IMG/VR virus record: IMGVR_UViG_3300024520_000084
Location: 1 to 57,823 of that record
Reading direction: 5' to 3' (one strand)
Source: a virus
Length of the DNA stretch: 57,823 nucleotides
The position numbers were made by a program, and so were the translations under genes. The notes under the pieces are model-generated. The model made no database searches and was not told where the DNA came from. It saw only the letters and a program-made list of their open reading frames with translations. The first letter of the stretch is position 1; the number at the start of each line of letters is the position of its first letter. Positions 1 through 7,072 of the stretch are shown piece after piece.

Positions 1-138
1 CAACTGTGGCGACAATGCCTGAATAATCCTCACAAAAGGTATCTGAAGGTCAGACGATTTTACTTCTTCAAAGCCATAACCGACATCCGCTTCAAAAGCT
101 TCCGCCAACTCAGCTGGTAGTGCTCCGTTCTTAGCCAT
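1..138 (-). CDS. SSB-like protein, N-terminal part (cut by window edge)
   Basis: The ATG at 138-136 opens a frame that runs to base 1 without a stop, giving 46 residues that begin MAKNGALPAE and end IIQALSPQL. The start follows a good AAGGAG-type ribosome site three bases after the stop of the preceding gene. In phage proteins of this type, as I know them, 'SPQ' is followed a few residues later by 'YIEGA'. That continuation is exactly what opens at the right edge of the window on the same strand (57823 downwards). I infer that both pieces are one gene and that the window cuts a circular molecule. Joined directly, the reading frame is lost, so a few bases (1 plus a multiple of 3) must be missing. 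Confidence 0.75.
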   Translation of the reverse strand, partial: MAKNGALPAELAEAFEADVGYGFEEVKSSDLQIPFVRIIQALSPQL

Positions 139-141
139 GAT

Positions 142-711
142 TCATTCTCCTTTTATCTTAGCTACTGTTCCAATGTGTGCGTTAAAAATTTCCAAGTCGA
201 TCTCCTGCTTGCTTTCAATCCGCTCGCGTATAAGCTTCTTGAGTGTTTGAGGTTCGACCCAGGTTTTTGCCACGGTTTCAAAACCTTGGTTCTCAAGATC
301 CGATTGCATCGCCCTTGCACGATTATCTTCACTCACGCCAAATCGAACGCTGACATCATTCTTAATAAAGTCAGCCGCCCCTATTTGTCGTAAGTGTTGA
401 AGTGCATTGTCGCGTTGCATTGGATCTTTAGGCATTGTACCGCTAACAAAGGTTGTCAGGCTTACCTTGTTGCCCTCTACTTCAACCTTATCAAGACCCA
501 TTTCAGACATCTTCGCCGGAATAAGGTCATATAAGTAACGCTCCCGCCTTCGCTTTGCGTCTTTCAGTGCATCCTCCGCAAGCCTGACCTCCTTCTCAAT
601 TGATCCCACAGTTTTGATCAACCCAGAAAGCTCTTTGCCTGTTTCGGTTGTAACATCATCAAACGCTTCCGCATCAGCGGTAATCGTACTCCACAAGTCT
701 TCTGTACTCAT
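142..711 (-). CDS. conserved phage protein with coiled-coil N-terminal half, unknown function
   Basis: This is a 189-residue protein whose first 80 residues are charged and helical (a KEVRLAEDALKDAKRRRERY segment suggests a coiled coil), followed by a mixed alpha/beta region. The ATG at 711-709 overlaps the TGA of the upstream gene in a TGATG arrangement, so I prefer it to the TTG one codon earlier. The gene sits in a tight minus-strand operon directly before the SSB-like gene and, across the circular junction, the primase, helicase and polymerase. A replication or recombination accessory role is inferred from position only; no catalytic motif is recognisable. Confidence 0.7.
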   Translation of the reverse strand: MSTEDLWSTITADAEAFDDVTTETGKELSGLIKTVGSIEKEVRLAEDALKDAKRRRERYLYDLIPAKMSEMGLDKVEVEGNKVSLTTFVSGTMPKDPMQRDNALQHLRQIGAADFIKNDVSVRFGVSEDNRARAMQSDLENQGFETVAKTWVEPQTLKKLIRERIESKQEIDLEIFNAHIGTVAKIKGE

Positions 712-1064
712 CAACGTATCTCCTCGTCAGGTTTCAAGTTCTCAATGCCGCTGCCGCGCAGACCAATTTTCACGGGATAATAGGACTTCTCCATCTTGTC
801 CCACTTTAAAAGGTTGACACGCCCACGGTTTTCTTCCGCAGCAATAGCAAACGCCACACCAATGATCGCTGGATCACCCATAGCCAACAACCAATCGTCA
901 TCACTGAACCCACGAAGCTTCCGCCTGATTTGCGAAACCACTCGCGCCGGGTTTATATGAATTTGATCGAAGGGACTTGTAAGGGCTTCGAGATCACCCC
1001 ACTGCGAAGCTGACGTTATGTTCGCACGGGTGTTCTCTTGTGTGACAAATACTCTACTGTTCAT
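711..1064 (-). CDS. conserved hypothetical protein, first gene of replication operon
   Basis: A 117-residue protein beginning MNSRVFVTQE. The segment VSQIRRKLRGFSDDDWLLAMGDPAIIGVAFAIA, followed by a KWDKMEKSYYPV stretch, is a pattern I remember from small proteins of pelagiphages and related marine phages, always of unknown function. The frame is open far upstream, but only the ATG at 1064 has a purine-rich stretch (AAAGAAGAAAG) in front of it and lies downstream of the promoter proposed at 1096-1124. The gene is the first of the minus-strand replication operon and is coupled to the next gene by a TGATG overlap. Confidence 0.65.
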   Translation of the reverse strand: MNSRVFVTQENTRANITSASQWGDLEALTSPFDQIHINPARVVSQIRRKLRGFSDDDWLLAMGDPAIIGVAFAIAAEENRGRVNLLKWDKMEKSYYPVKIGLRGSGIENLKPDEEIR

Positions 1065-1095
1065 CGCTTTCTTCTTTCTCAGTTCTAACAACACG

Positions 1096-1124
1096 ATCCT
1101 AATGAATAAAAATTGTAATTGCAA
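1096..1124 (-). promoter_or_regulatory. sigma70-like promoter for the minus-strand replication operon
   Basis: Read on the minus strand: TTGCAA (1124-1119), 17 bp spacer, TAGGAT (1101-1096). This puts the start of transcription near 1089, 25 bases before the ATG at 1064. The -35 hexamer TTGCAA is its own reverse complement and also serves as -35 for the divergent promoter at 1119-1147. Confidence 0.4.
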
Positions 1125-1147
1125 TAGTAAATCATGGGATATATACT
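1119..1147 (+). promoter_or_regulatory. sigma70-like promoter for the SNF2 helicase gene
   Basis: TTGCAA (1119-1124), 17 bp spacer, TATACT (1142-1147). The expected start of transcription is about 1154-1155, which coincides with the ATG at 1155 of the helicase gene, so the transcript may be leaderless. The sequence just after the -10 box (GCCATGCATGG) resembles the CATG-rich elements at the other early promoters of this genome. Confidence 0.45.
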
Positions 1148-1154
1148 GCCATGC

Positions 1155-2603
1155 ATGGTCGACTACGAATATAAGACTAAACCATACCAGCATCAACACG
1201 ATGTTCTGATGCTTTCTTGGGACAAAAAGAACTGGGCCTACTTTATGGAAATGGGCACGGGCAAGTCTAAAGTGTGCATAGACAACGCCACCATGCTTCG
1301 GGAGCGTGGGGAGATCGACACGTTCATTGTTGTTGCCCCCAAGGGCGTTTACCGGAATTGGGCTAACCTTGAGATTCCGGCGCACATGCCGGATCGGGTT
1401 CGGGAGGATTGCCTGATGGCAATTTGGCGCCCAACACCACCACAGGCCTTGAAGCGGAACTTGTTGAGTTTTATGCAGCCGGCAGAGAACTTTCGCATTC
1501 TGGTGATGAACATCGAAGCACTGTCCACGGTCAAAGGACAAAAGTTTCTGGTCGGGGTTCTCAAGGCGTCACAAGCTCTTCTTGCGGTTGACGAGTCTAC
1601 GGCAATCAAGTCGCCCAAAGCCTCGAGGACAAAAGCCCTTCTCAAAATGTCGGAGCTGGCAAAGTACAAGCGCATCTTGACAGGCTTCCCGGTAACGCAG
1701 TCGCCTATGGATCTATGGGCGCAGTGTCGGTTTCTTGATAAGACCTTGCTTGGAGATTGCGGCGATAATTATTTTCAGTATCAGTATCGTTACGCTGTTA
1801 TGAAGCGTCAAAGCGTTGGCACACATTCCTTTAATCGGATTGTCGGGTACAGAAACCTGGAAGAACTATCTGGTTTTCTTAAAAGTTTTTCCAGTCGCGT
1901 AATGAAAGAGGAGTGCCTCGATCTTCCCGCCAAAATCTATACCCAGAGAAGCGTTACTCTCTCGGACGATCAGGCAAGAATTTATAATGATCTGAAAAAG
2001 TACGCTCTGGCGCACATAGAAGATGACGAGTTTATGACAGCCAATAATGTTATGACCCAGCTTCTACGGATGCAGCAAGTTCTCTCTGGTCATACAAAGT
2101 CCGACAGCGGCCAAGTGATGGAGATTAAGGACAACCGTCTCAACGAGCTTATGGATTGTCTGGAAGAAGTCGAAGGCAAAGCTATCATCTGGTCCCGATT
2201 CCGGTACGACATAAAACGTATCTCGGAGGCCTTAACCAAGAAATATGGCTCATGGTCCACGGTTACCTACTTCGGAGACACGTCTGACGAAGCACGGTCC
2301 AAGGCCATTGAGAACTTTCAGGAAGGCGATGCTCAGTTCTTTATCGGCAACCCGCAGACAGGCGGGTATGGAATAACTTTAACGGCAGCGCAAACTGTAA
2401 TTTATTTTGCAAACAGCTTTGACCTGGCGATACGGATGCAGTCAGAAGATCGAGCGCACCGCATTGGCCAGACAGAGCATGTAAACTACATAGATTTGAT
2501 TTCGGAAGGAACTATTGACGAACAGATTGTCAAAGCCTTGCGAGACAAGATGGATATTGCCAGCGTGGTGATGGGAGAGGAACTTAAAGAATGGCTGAGA
2601 TAG
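1155..2603 (+). CDS. SNF2-family (superfamily 2) helicase/ATPase
   Basis: A 482-residue DNA-dependent ATPase with the two RecA-like lobes of SNF2 helicases. Visible motifs are I (MGTGKS, residues 33-38), II (DEST, about 146-149, a DExx variant), and VI (QSEDRAHRIGQ, about 429-439), the SNF2 signature. There is no extra nuclease or DNA-binding domain, so it is the compact phage form, expected to remodel or unwind DNA during replication or recombination. An ATG at 1134 is in frame and adds seven residues, but it lies inside the proposed promoter spacer and has no Shine-Dalgarno sequence. The ATG at 1155 matches the predicted transcription start. The gene diverges from the replication operon and is followed 16 bases later by the next plus-strand gene. 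Confidence 0.88.
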   Translation: MVDYEYKTKPYQHQHDVLMLSWDKKNWAYFMEMGTGKSKVCIDNATMLRERGEIDTFIVVAPKGVYRNWANLEIPAHMPDRVREDCLMAIWRPTPPQALKRNLLSFMQPAENFRILVMNIEALSTVKGQKFLVGVLKASQALLAVDESTAIKSPKASRTKALLKMSELAKYKRILTGFPVTQSPMDLWAQCRFLDKTLLGDCGDNYFQYQYRYAVMKRQSVGTHSFNRIVGYRNLEELSGFLKSFSSRVMKEECLDLPAKIYTQRSVTLSDDQARIYNDLKKYALAHIEDDEFMTANNVMTQLLRMQQVLSGHTKSDSGQVMEIKDNRLNELMDCLEEVEGKAIIWSRFRYDIKRISEALTKKYGSWSTVTYFGDTSDEARSKAIENFQEGDAQFFIGNPQTGGYGITLTAAQTVIYFANSFDLAIRMQSEDRAHRIGQTEHVNYIDLISEGTIDEQIVKALRDKMDIASVVMGEELKEWLR

Positions 2604-2619
2604 ATTAAAGGAGAAAATC

Positions 2620-2832
2620 ATGGGAGCCGTTAAACAAGCTATGTTAGACGAGTTGTGGAAAGAGGAATCAGAGCACGTTTTGGATATGTTTATTGAAGGA
2701 ATGCGAAATTCTGGCTTTGATAATGAAGAAATAATCAAAGCCGTTATTGAGCGTTGCGACCCTGATCTGAGTCCCTTTTATGAAGAACTAGTACAACAGG
2801 AAAAACACATGAAGGAGATAACGAATGCCTGA
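2620..2832 (+). CDS. small acidic helical protein, unknown function
   Basis: A 70-residue acidic protein (beginning MGAVKQAMLDELWKEESEHV) that appears all-helical. It is preceded by AAGGAGAAAATC, a strong ribosome site, and its end overlaps the start of the next gene by 8 bases, so both are probably translated together. It lies between the SNF2 helicase and a ribbon-helix-helix-like gene. I do not recognise the family. Confidence 0.65.
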   Translation: MGAVKQAMLDELWKEESEHVLDMFIEGMRNSGFDNEEIIKAVIERCDPDLSPFYEELVQQEKHMKEITNA

Positions 2833-3016
2833 TATTAAGAAGTACAAAAGTGTAGCGGTGCCAATCCCGACATGGGAGAAGCTTTGGGAGATGGCTGAGA
2901 AGAACCACAGATCCCCCGCGCAGCAGATTGCTTTTTTAGTAGATGTTTCAGAGAACACGCCAAAGGATTCTGACGTGATGCATCTTTATTCTAATTTGCA
3001 GATTGCTGACGCATGA
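2825..3016 (+). CDS. ribbon-helix-helix-like DNA-binding protein candidate
   Basis: A 63-residue protein. A basic beta strand at the start (KKYKSVAVPI, residues 5-14) is followed by two helices, WEKLWEMAEKN and SPAQQIAFLVD. This strand-helix-helix order is typical of Arc/CopG-type regulators, which bind operators as dimers through the strand. It overlaps its upstream neighbour by 8 bases and its downstream neighbour by an ATGA. It is a candidate reader of the CATG palindromes found at several promoters here, but that link is inference. Confidence in the gene is higher than in the fold. Confidence 0.6.
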   Translation: MPDIKKYKSVAVPIPTWEKLWEMAEKNHRSPAQQIAFLVDVSENTPKDSDVMHLYSNLQIADA

Positions 3017-3267
3017 ATTTAGAAAACTTTTACCAAGAGGTTCGGGCTACGGAAACCAGTTGCTCCGACCTCACGGGCGCGGGGAAAACAGTTGTTCTTT
3101 TTCGTGTTGCGCTTGAAACAGGTGCGAGGGAAATGGGGATGCTTTCCGTCTTGCATTTGATATCCAAGTTGATGACGGCAACTCTTGGTATTATGAACGA
3201 TGACGATGAATGTTCCTTTGAAGAAATTCTGGATGAATTTGAAGTGGAAAACAAGATATCCCATTAA
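3013..3267 (+). CDS. hypothetical protein, 84 aa
   Basis: An 84-residue protein with a central hydrophobic helical segment (MLSVLHLISKLMTATLGI) and a strongly acidic C-terminus. Its ATG overlaps the stop of the preceding gene (ATGA), indicating translational coupling. The 3' end overlaps the beginning of the HTH gene that follows. The family is not recognised; the start without its own ribosome site fits a coupled operon gene. Confidence 0.55.
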   Translation: MNLENFYQEVRATETSCSDLTGAGKTVVLFRVALETGAREMGMLSVLHLISKLMTATLGIMNDDDECSFEEILDEFEVENKISH

Positions 3268-3487
3268 TTGGGACTTACCCGTTCATTGGGCGGAAATTCT
3301 TTTTGCTATACGAAAAGAAAATAATCTGTCACGTAAAGATCTTGCTGAAATGTCCGGGGTTTCTTCAAGCACGATTGAAAACTACGAAAAGAAAAAGATT
3401 AAAGAGCCCTCTATTTACAAGGTCGAACAACTCCTTAACGCCATGGGGTATGATTTGGATGCCTTAAAATACCGCAGACATCCCTAA
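3233..3487 (+). CDS. XRE/Cro-type helix-turn-helix protein
   Basis: The core (EILFAIRKENNLSRKDLA, then SGVSSSTIENYEKKK) is a classic XRE helix-turn-helix: helix 2 LSRKDLAEMSG, turn, recognition helix SSSTIENYEK. It should bind DNA as a Cro/CI-like regulator. I place the start at ATG 3233 (84 residues), overlapping the upstream gene by 35 bases; ATGs at 3200 and 3206 in the same frame are alternatives. The gene is the last of the small plus-strand operon and converges with the hydrolase gene, sharing 4 bases. With no integrase in the genome it is more likely a regulator of early genes than a lysogeny repressor (inference). Confidence 0.8.
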   Translation: MNLKWKTRYPINWDLPVHWAEILFAIRKENNLSRKDLAEMSGVSSSTIENYEKKKIKEPSIYKVEQLLNAMGYDLDALKYRRHP

Positions 3488-3969
3488 CTACCCTTTTTGT
3501 TAGCGTAAAAAATATGCTCCCCTATCTGCTTTTTCTTTTTCAATACCAATGCCCACGATGGTTGGACTGATGTAGCATGATAATGGGTTGCGTCTTCTAA
3601 CCCTTCTATCTTTACACTACTTGAAATAAGCATCCCCGCTATATCGAGGGCCACGGTCCATGGTTTCTTTTCAGCTGGGCGCTCTGGCTTGCCATCACAC
3701 CAATAGCTGAACTGGCACTTGTGGCGAACAGGGTTACCCCTCCAGTATCGGCCCTGTTTTACCACACTGCAAATGTTATCTGGGTATCGGGGGTCATTTA
3801 CCCTATTTCTGATGACAACCCCCACCGCCAGCATCCCACGCCAACCTTGATCCCTGGCCTCGTAATAAACGGCTTCGGCTAGGCATATTCTGCCATCGTT
3901 GTCATCGGCATAAAGTCGCCCACTAACTACGGCCATCGTAATGACTACTACCATCGCAAACTTAATCAT
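3484..3969 (-). CDS. SleB-like cell wall hydrolase with signal sequence (endolysin candidate)
   Basis: A 161-residue protein of the Hydrolase_2/SleB family, glycosylases that cleave peptidoglycan. The family core is visible: AEAVYYEAR (residues 31-39, containing the conserved glutamates), a GMLAVGVVIRNRV helix, CQFSYWCDG and YHATSVQPSWA. The first about 20 residues are a hydrophobic export signal (MIKFAMVVVITMAVVSG) ending near LYA/DD, so export would be Sec-dependent, possibly as a signal-arrest-release endolysin. It is far from the spanin pair in the late operon. Its start overlaps the end of the upstream zinc-finger gene by 8 bases. Confidence 0.85.
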   Translation of the reverse strand: MIKFAMVVVITMAVVSGRLYADDNDGRICLAEAVYYEARDQGWRGMLAVGVVIRNRVNDPRYPDNICSVVKQGRYWRGNPVRHKCQFSYWCDGKPERPAEKKPWTVALDIAGMLISSSVKIEGLEDATHYHATSVQPSWALVLKKKKQIGEHIFYANKKGS

Positions 3970-4204
3970 TCATCACCCCTTGGCTGTCGCATTCTTGGCA
4001 AGGCTCTGTGACTGCCCAGTTCTTCCTGTCGAACAAATAACCAAGGCCTCGACAAACGGGGCACACTGTTCCCATGGGGTGAGCATATTGCCCTACGACG
4101 CCGTTCTTTGTGCAGCTTGTTTCACCCATTTTCAAGCCGCCCGAAAGTTTGATCTGTCGCCGAAGATCAGCAGCCCCCATTATGGTTTCGTCGTAGACCG
4201 TCAT
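3962..4204 (-). CDS. DnaJ-type zinc-finger miniprotein
   Basis: An 80-residue protein whose C-terminal third holds two half-fingers of the DnaJ cysteine-rich type: CPVCRGLGYL (about residues 48-57) and CQECDSQG (about 69-76). DnaJ proteins use pairs of CxxCxGxG motifs to bind zinc and unfolded substrates; here the motif stands alone without a J domain. The N-terminal half has no recognisable motif. It is one of three such miniproteins in this genome (others at 5822-5971 and 9658-9864). Function is unknown. Confidence 0.7.
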   Translation of the reverse strand: MTVYDETIMGAADLRRQIKLSGGLKMGETSCTKNGVVGQYAHPMGTVCPVCRGLGYLFDRKNWAVTEPCQECDSQGVMND

Positions 4205-4210
4205 TAAAAA

Positions 4211-4414
4211 TCAGTTCAACTCCTTCCTGAGACGGGCGCGGAGAACCTCCGCATGGCTTTCCCAAATGGCTTTAACCTCTGGATCACGCGCCCTGTCCCG
4301 TGCTTCGGTACATTTGAACGCTTTCTGAAGTAGCCTGTCTGGTTGAGGTTCAGATCCCTGTAACCGAGATCCAATCCACTCCATGCCTTTAAGAAACTTT
4401 TCTGCCTCATTCAT
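4211..4414 (-). CDS. small helical protein, unknown function
   Basis: A 67-residue charged helical protein (starting MNEAEKFLKGMEW). The ATG at 4414-4412 overlaps the upstream stop in an ATGAATGA arrangement, which favours it over in-frame starts inside the upstream gene. No domain is recognised. It belongs to the minus-strand accessory operon between two cysteine-rich small proteins. Confidence 0.5.
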   Translation of the reverse strand: MNEAEKFLKGMEWIGSRLQGSEPQPDRLLQKAFKCTEARDRARDPEVKAIWESHAEVLRARLRKELN

Positions 4415-4649
4415 CGTCCGGTCCCAAGAACCAGTCATACTTATCAACCATTGCTTTACAGTTTGAACAACCCGAAGCAACCCAAGCAAAGTGGTAAGCG
4501 GTTTCGTTGTGTCCACAATGAGGACAAACAATAACCTTGCCTTTTTTACCAGCGCGACACCATTTATAAACACGCTTCAAACCCTTTGAATTAAACGGTT
4601 CTACTTTTTCTTCCTCAACACACCCAAATAACCATGTTAAAAATCCCAT
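4407..4649 (-). CDS. small zinc-ribbon protein
   Basis: An 80-residue protein with CPHCGHNET and GCSNCKA about 20 residues apart, a four-cysteine zinc ribbon. The ATG at 4649 is chosen because it is preceded by AAAGGAGAATGAA, an excellent ribosome site; the frame is open eight codons further upstream but without one. The N-terminus (MGFLTWLFGC) is hydrophobic. It follows the PAPS-reductase-like gene in the same operon. The role is unknown, possibly binding nucleic acid or host proteins. Confidence 0.65.
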   Translation of the reverse strand: MGFLTWLFGCVEEEKVEPFNSKGLKRVYKWCRAGKKGKVIVCPHCGHNETAYHFAWVASGCSNCKAMVDKYDWFLGPDDE

Positions 4650-4660
4650 TTCATTCTCCT

Positions 4661-5518
4661 TTATAATCCACACATTCCTTCACACTCATTTTGCATCAGA
4701 TCCTTAAACAGTTCTCCCTGTCCAAGTTCCTCCGCAGTACTAAAATCAACATCACGCAACGGAATACGTTTAGCGTGTAAGAACCGTGCGCCTTGAAATC
4801 TTCCTTCACCTTCTCGAAGTAAATCATCCACAACGCAAGCTTCCTCAAACTCTTCTGGAAAATTATGTTTTAAATCCCTCCACTCATTATCATTGTGAAA
4901 GGGACAACCAACACAGGCGCTCTTGACCAGAACCCTGTCTGGATAGTTTTCGGTAAACCACTTCAAGCAATCGCGCCGTGTCATTTCTTTTTCTAACAAC
5001 GGCCAACGGTTTGTGACCCATGAGTCGGCGTTTTCCTTAACCCGCATCATCTCATCCCTGGATATCCCTATCCACATCTCCACCATTAAATCTTTAGGCG
5101 TTCTCTGGCGTGGTTTAAGGCCGGCTAACTCACGAACCTTTTTGCGTATGGGTTTGAGTTTATATTCACTTGTGCATTGTCGTCGGGCCATTCCCTTGCT
5201 GCCGTCTTCGTTAAGAATAAAAAACGGTATGGCGGCAAAACTGTGCCCTGTCGTGTTGATGTTTGTTTCAAGGTCGTTCTTGATATTCCCACGCTGGACG
5301 CGATAAACAGGAAACGATAGTTGCTGTTCGAGCCACTCGAGATGCTGGTACACGGACAATGGTTCCCAGCCCGTGTCAGCAAATACGGCGCAATCAGGGC
5401 GAGGCCCAATCTCACCTTTTTCGGCTTTCAAAGCCATAACAGAAGACTGAACACCAGCACCCAAACTAATCACTCGCAGGGAGGCATTTTCTACCGGATT
5501 GAACCAATTATTTTCCAT
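4661..5518 (-). CDS. PAPS reductase-like adenine nucleotide alpha hydrolase
   Basis: A 285-residue member of the PP-loop superfamily. The ATP pyrophosphatase loop SLGAGVQSS lies at residues 18-26, followed by FADTGWEP (47-54), typical of PAPS reductase-like proteins. Additional cysteines are C115 (RQCTSEYK), a CVGC pair at 202-205 and a C-terminal CEGMC (279-283), suggesting an Fe-S cluster or sulfur handling. Marine phages often carry this family; true PAPS reduction is unproven, and the same fold serves tRNA thiolation and DNA phosphorothioation (DndC). It shares the accessory operon with a methyltransferase-like and a DGQHR protein. Only a weak ribosome site is visible before the ATG. Confidence 0.8.
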   Translation of the reverse strand: MENNWFNPVENASLRVISLGAGVQSSVMALKAEKGEIGPRPDCAVFADTGWEPLSVYQHLEWLEQQLSFPVYRVQRGNIKNDLETNINTTGHSFAAIPFFILNEDGSKGMARRQCTSEYKLKPIRKKVRELAGLKPRQRTPKDLMVEMWIGISRDEMMRVKENADSWVTNRWPLLEKEMTRRDCLKWFTENYPDRVLVKSACVGCPFHNDNEWRDLKHNFPEEFEEACVVDDLLREGEGRFQGARFLHAKRIPLRDVDFSTAEELGQGELFKDLMQNECEGMCGL

Positions 5519-5526
5519 AATCTATT

Positions 5527-5667
5527 TTAACCGTCTGTAGCATCTTCAAGCCAAGCCTCTTCCTCCGGCGTCTGGGGCGCAGTGTCATGCCACACAGGCC
5601 CGTCACCAAAAACCGCGATGACGGGCGTACCATCAGCAAGCCGTATAGGCATTCTCCATTTTTTCAT
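5527..5667 (-). CDS. 46-aa small protein, unknown function
   Basis: A short frame beginning MKKWRMPIRLADGTP and ending in an acidic tail EEEAWLEDATDG. Its ATG overlaps the TGA of the tiny membrane-peptide gene upstream (ATGA), so translation is likely coupled. The segment RLADGTPVIAVFGDGPVWHDT looks like a small beta sheet. No family is recognised. It fills the space before the PAPS-reductase-like gene. Confidence 0.45.
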   Translation of the reverse strand: MKKWRMPIRLADGTPVIAVFGDGPVWHDTAPQTPEEEAWLEDATDG

Positions 5668-5726
5668 AGAAAAAGTATCCCCACTACAACAGCAGTTATC
5701 CAAAAGATGGCGTAAGCTTCCAACAT
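5664..5726 (-). CDS. 20-aa single-span membrane peptide
   Basis: The frame begins MLEAYAIFWITAVVV and is almost entirely hydrophobic, forming one membrane helix. It has a strong ribosome site (GAGGTGATATT before ATG 5726) and overlaps the next gene by ATGA. It is too short for routine gene callers, but the ribosome site and coupling support translation. Together with the 29-aa peptide just upstream it could be a lysis or membrane-perturbing factor; this is inference. Confidence 0.4.
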   Translation of the reverse strand: MLEAYAIFWITAVVVGILFL

Positions 5727-5735
5727 AATATCACC

Positions 5736-5825
5736 TCAAAAATACTGGAAAAACCCAGCGATTAAAGAACCCACAAAAATCATAGCAAAATATTCCCAAC
5801 CCATTTTCTTCTTCCTCTTTTTCAT
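5736..5825 (-). CDS. 29-aa basic membrane peptide
   Basis: The frame starts MKKRKKKMGWEYFAM: a strongly basic N-terminus followed by one hydrophobic helix ending GFFQYF. The ATG overlaps the TGA of the upstream zinc-finger gene (ATGA). An internal ATG at 5804, preceded by GAGGAAGAAGAAA, would give a 22-residue form lacking the basic head, a dual-start layout reminiscent of some holin/antiholin genes. The topology (basic inside, one span) and small size make it a holin-like candidate, unproven. Confidence 0.45.
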   Translation of the reverse strand: MKKRKKKMGWEYFAMIFVGSLIAGFFQYF

Positions 5826-5971
5826 AAAATTAGATCCTCAAAACAATTCTTCTGTTCAGCCGTGATTTCGCCTTGGCAATCACAAGCGTCACAACCAGCA
5901 GTGCCTTCTTCGTCACGCACGTACCCGTTGCCGTAGCACACGGGACATGGAACTTTTTCTGTATCAATCAT
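5822..5971 (-). CDS. DnaJ-type zinc-finger miniprotein
   Basis: A 49-residue protein containing CPVCYGNGYV and CDACDCQGEI, both of the DnaJ CxxCxGxG form, separated by about ten residues. It is essentially one DnaJ zinc module and nothing else. The ATG at 5971 is preceded by AGAGGAGAAATAGA, a strong ribosome site that overlaps the end of the upstream methyltransferase-like gene; the frame is open further upstream but those starts lie inside that gene. Second of three such miniproteins here. Confidence 0.7.
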   Translation of the reverse strand: MIDTEKVPCPVCYGNGYVRDEEGTAGCDACDCQGEITAEQKNCFEDLIL

Positions 5972-5972
5972 T

Positions 5973-6731
5973 CTATTTCTCCTCTCTTTGGTTTGCCAAG
6001 AATACCGCCTTCGCAAAACCTCGCGGCGTTGCACTTCGGATGTTCTTGGTTTTCAGTGATTTCCCACCTGTCTTTGCTTGGATAGGGGATAAGTTGCTCC
6101 CTTTCTTAGGATCTTTTCGCTTGCATACCACGTTGATAAAAGGGACATCCTTTTTCTCTGGCATCGTAAAACCACTCCCTGTCCAAAGACAAGTGCGCTT
6201 TCGGTATGCATCCCGTGGCGGTATTATATCTGGCCAGCGTGGGTGCTGATCATCCCGTGGCAAATAACCCCCAAACTCATAGGGGTTAAACATATGATCT
6301 GGCTTTCTCCACAATCTGGACAAGGCGCCCACAGGGTTTTCAATGTAGTGGGGGCAACCAAACGCCGCCCCCAAGAACGAACATTTCATCACATGGTTCG
6401 CCGCCTCAGTTTGGAAGAAAGGGCGTTCTTTTGCCTTCTTTGACCACCACACAGCACCCGCCGCGCTCAGATCAGTGCAAGGCGGGAAGGCTGACATAAA
6501 AGCCACCTTCCCCGAATGCCGCACCAAAATTTCCAGCAACGTCTCGTGATCGTAAAGATCCGCATGAAAATAAAAAGTCGCCGGACCTTTCCTCATATTT
6601 TTCAGTCCTGTTATGTCCATTGGTTCAGCGACGTGCTGGATGTCATACGCGAAGCAGTCATAGCCGGCCTCTGCCCACGGTTGAAGTGCTTCGCCCGTAT
6701 AGTCATAAAGTGAGATGACTTGATTTTTCAT
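5973..6731 (-). CDS. DNA cytosine C5-methyltransferase-like protein
   Basis: A 252-residue protein with a compact set of C5-methyltransferase motifs: SLYDYTG (residues 7-13, AdoMet-binding motif I), FPPCTDLS (82-89, motif IV with the catalytic Cys85) and IENPVG (130-135, motif VI). It is short for a Dcm-type enzyme, lacks an obvious target-recognition domain, and resembles small phage enzymes that modify cytosine or nearby positions. It could protect phage DNA from restriction; base modification by a related chemistry cannot be excluded. The ATG at 6731 is chosen over an upstream TTG. Its start overlaps the end of the preceding gene by 29 bases. Confidence 0.7.
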   Translation of the reverse strand: MKNQVISLYDYTGEALQPWAEAGYDCFAYDIQHVAEPMDITGLKNMRKGPATFYFHADLYDHETLLEILVRHSGKVAFMSAFPPCTDLSAAGAVWWSKKAKERPFFQTEAANHVMKCSFLGAAFGCPHYIENPVGALSRLWRKPDHMFNPYEFGGYLPRDDQHPRWPDIIPPRDAYRKRTCLWTGSGFTMPEKKDVPFINVVCKRKDPKKGSNLSPIQAKTGGKSLKTKNIRSATPRGFAKAVFLANQREEK

Positions 6732-7005
6732 GTCCCTTGCTCCCAATAAAGGCCCGATTCACCGGCGATAATTCGTAATAGCCGCTTATTATCTCATCCT
6801 GCAGCTGGTCCTCCATTATCTCGGAGGAGCCGCCGCCGCCATTTACCAAACACATCAACGTGTAGTGATAGGAGGTGACGGTGCTGTCGCCTCTAGAGCG
6901 TGTCTCCGTGCGCGACAAAACACGCTCCTTGATTACAATTGTCTGGTAACCCAACAGCGTCTGGTTTTCTTGATCGCGAAGTATATATTCTGATCCAATG
7001 AACAT
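6703..7005 (-). CDS. hypothetical protein, 100 aa
   Basis: A 100-residue protein with beta-rich N-terminal half (GYQTIVIKERVLSRTETRSR) and a glycine run. It has a strong ribosome site (AAAGGAGAAAGACA before ATG 7005). The 3' end overlaps the methyltransferase-like gene by 29 bases, so the two are probably co-translated. No domain is recognised. About 67 bases of AT-rich DNA without a gene separate it from the gene upstream. Confidence 0.65.
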   Translation of the reverse strand: MFIGSEYILRDQENQTLLGYQTIVIKERVLSRTETRSRGDSTVTSYHYTLMCLVNGGGGSSEIMEDQLQDEIISGYYELSPVNRAFIGSKGHEKSSHLTL

Positions 7006-7072
7006 TGTCTTTCTCCTTTCTAAATGAATACTTAACGACGTTGGGTGTTTTCATTTAAGTGACCCCCGTTAA

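Noticed and set aside
4120-4145. A second parS-like site (TGTTTCACCC)
   Set aside because: Only one half of the palindrome matches; the other half is unrelated.
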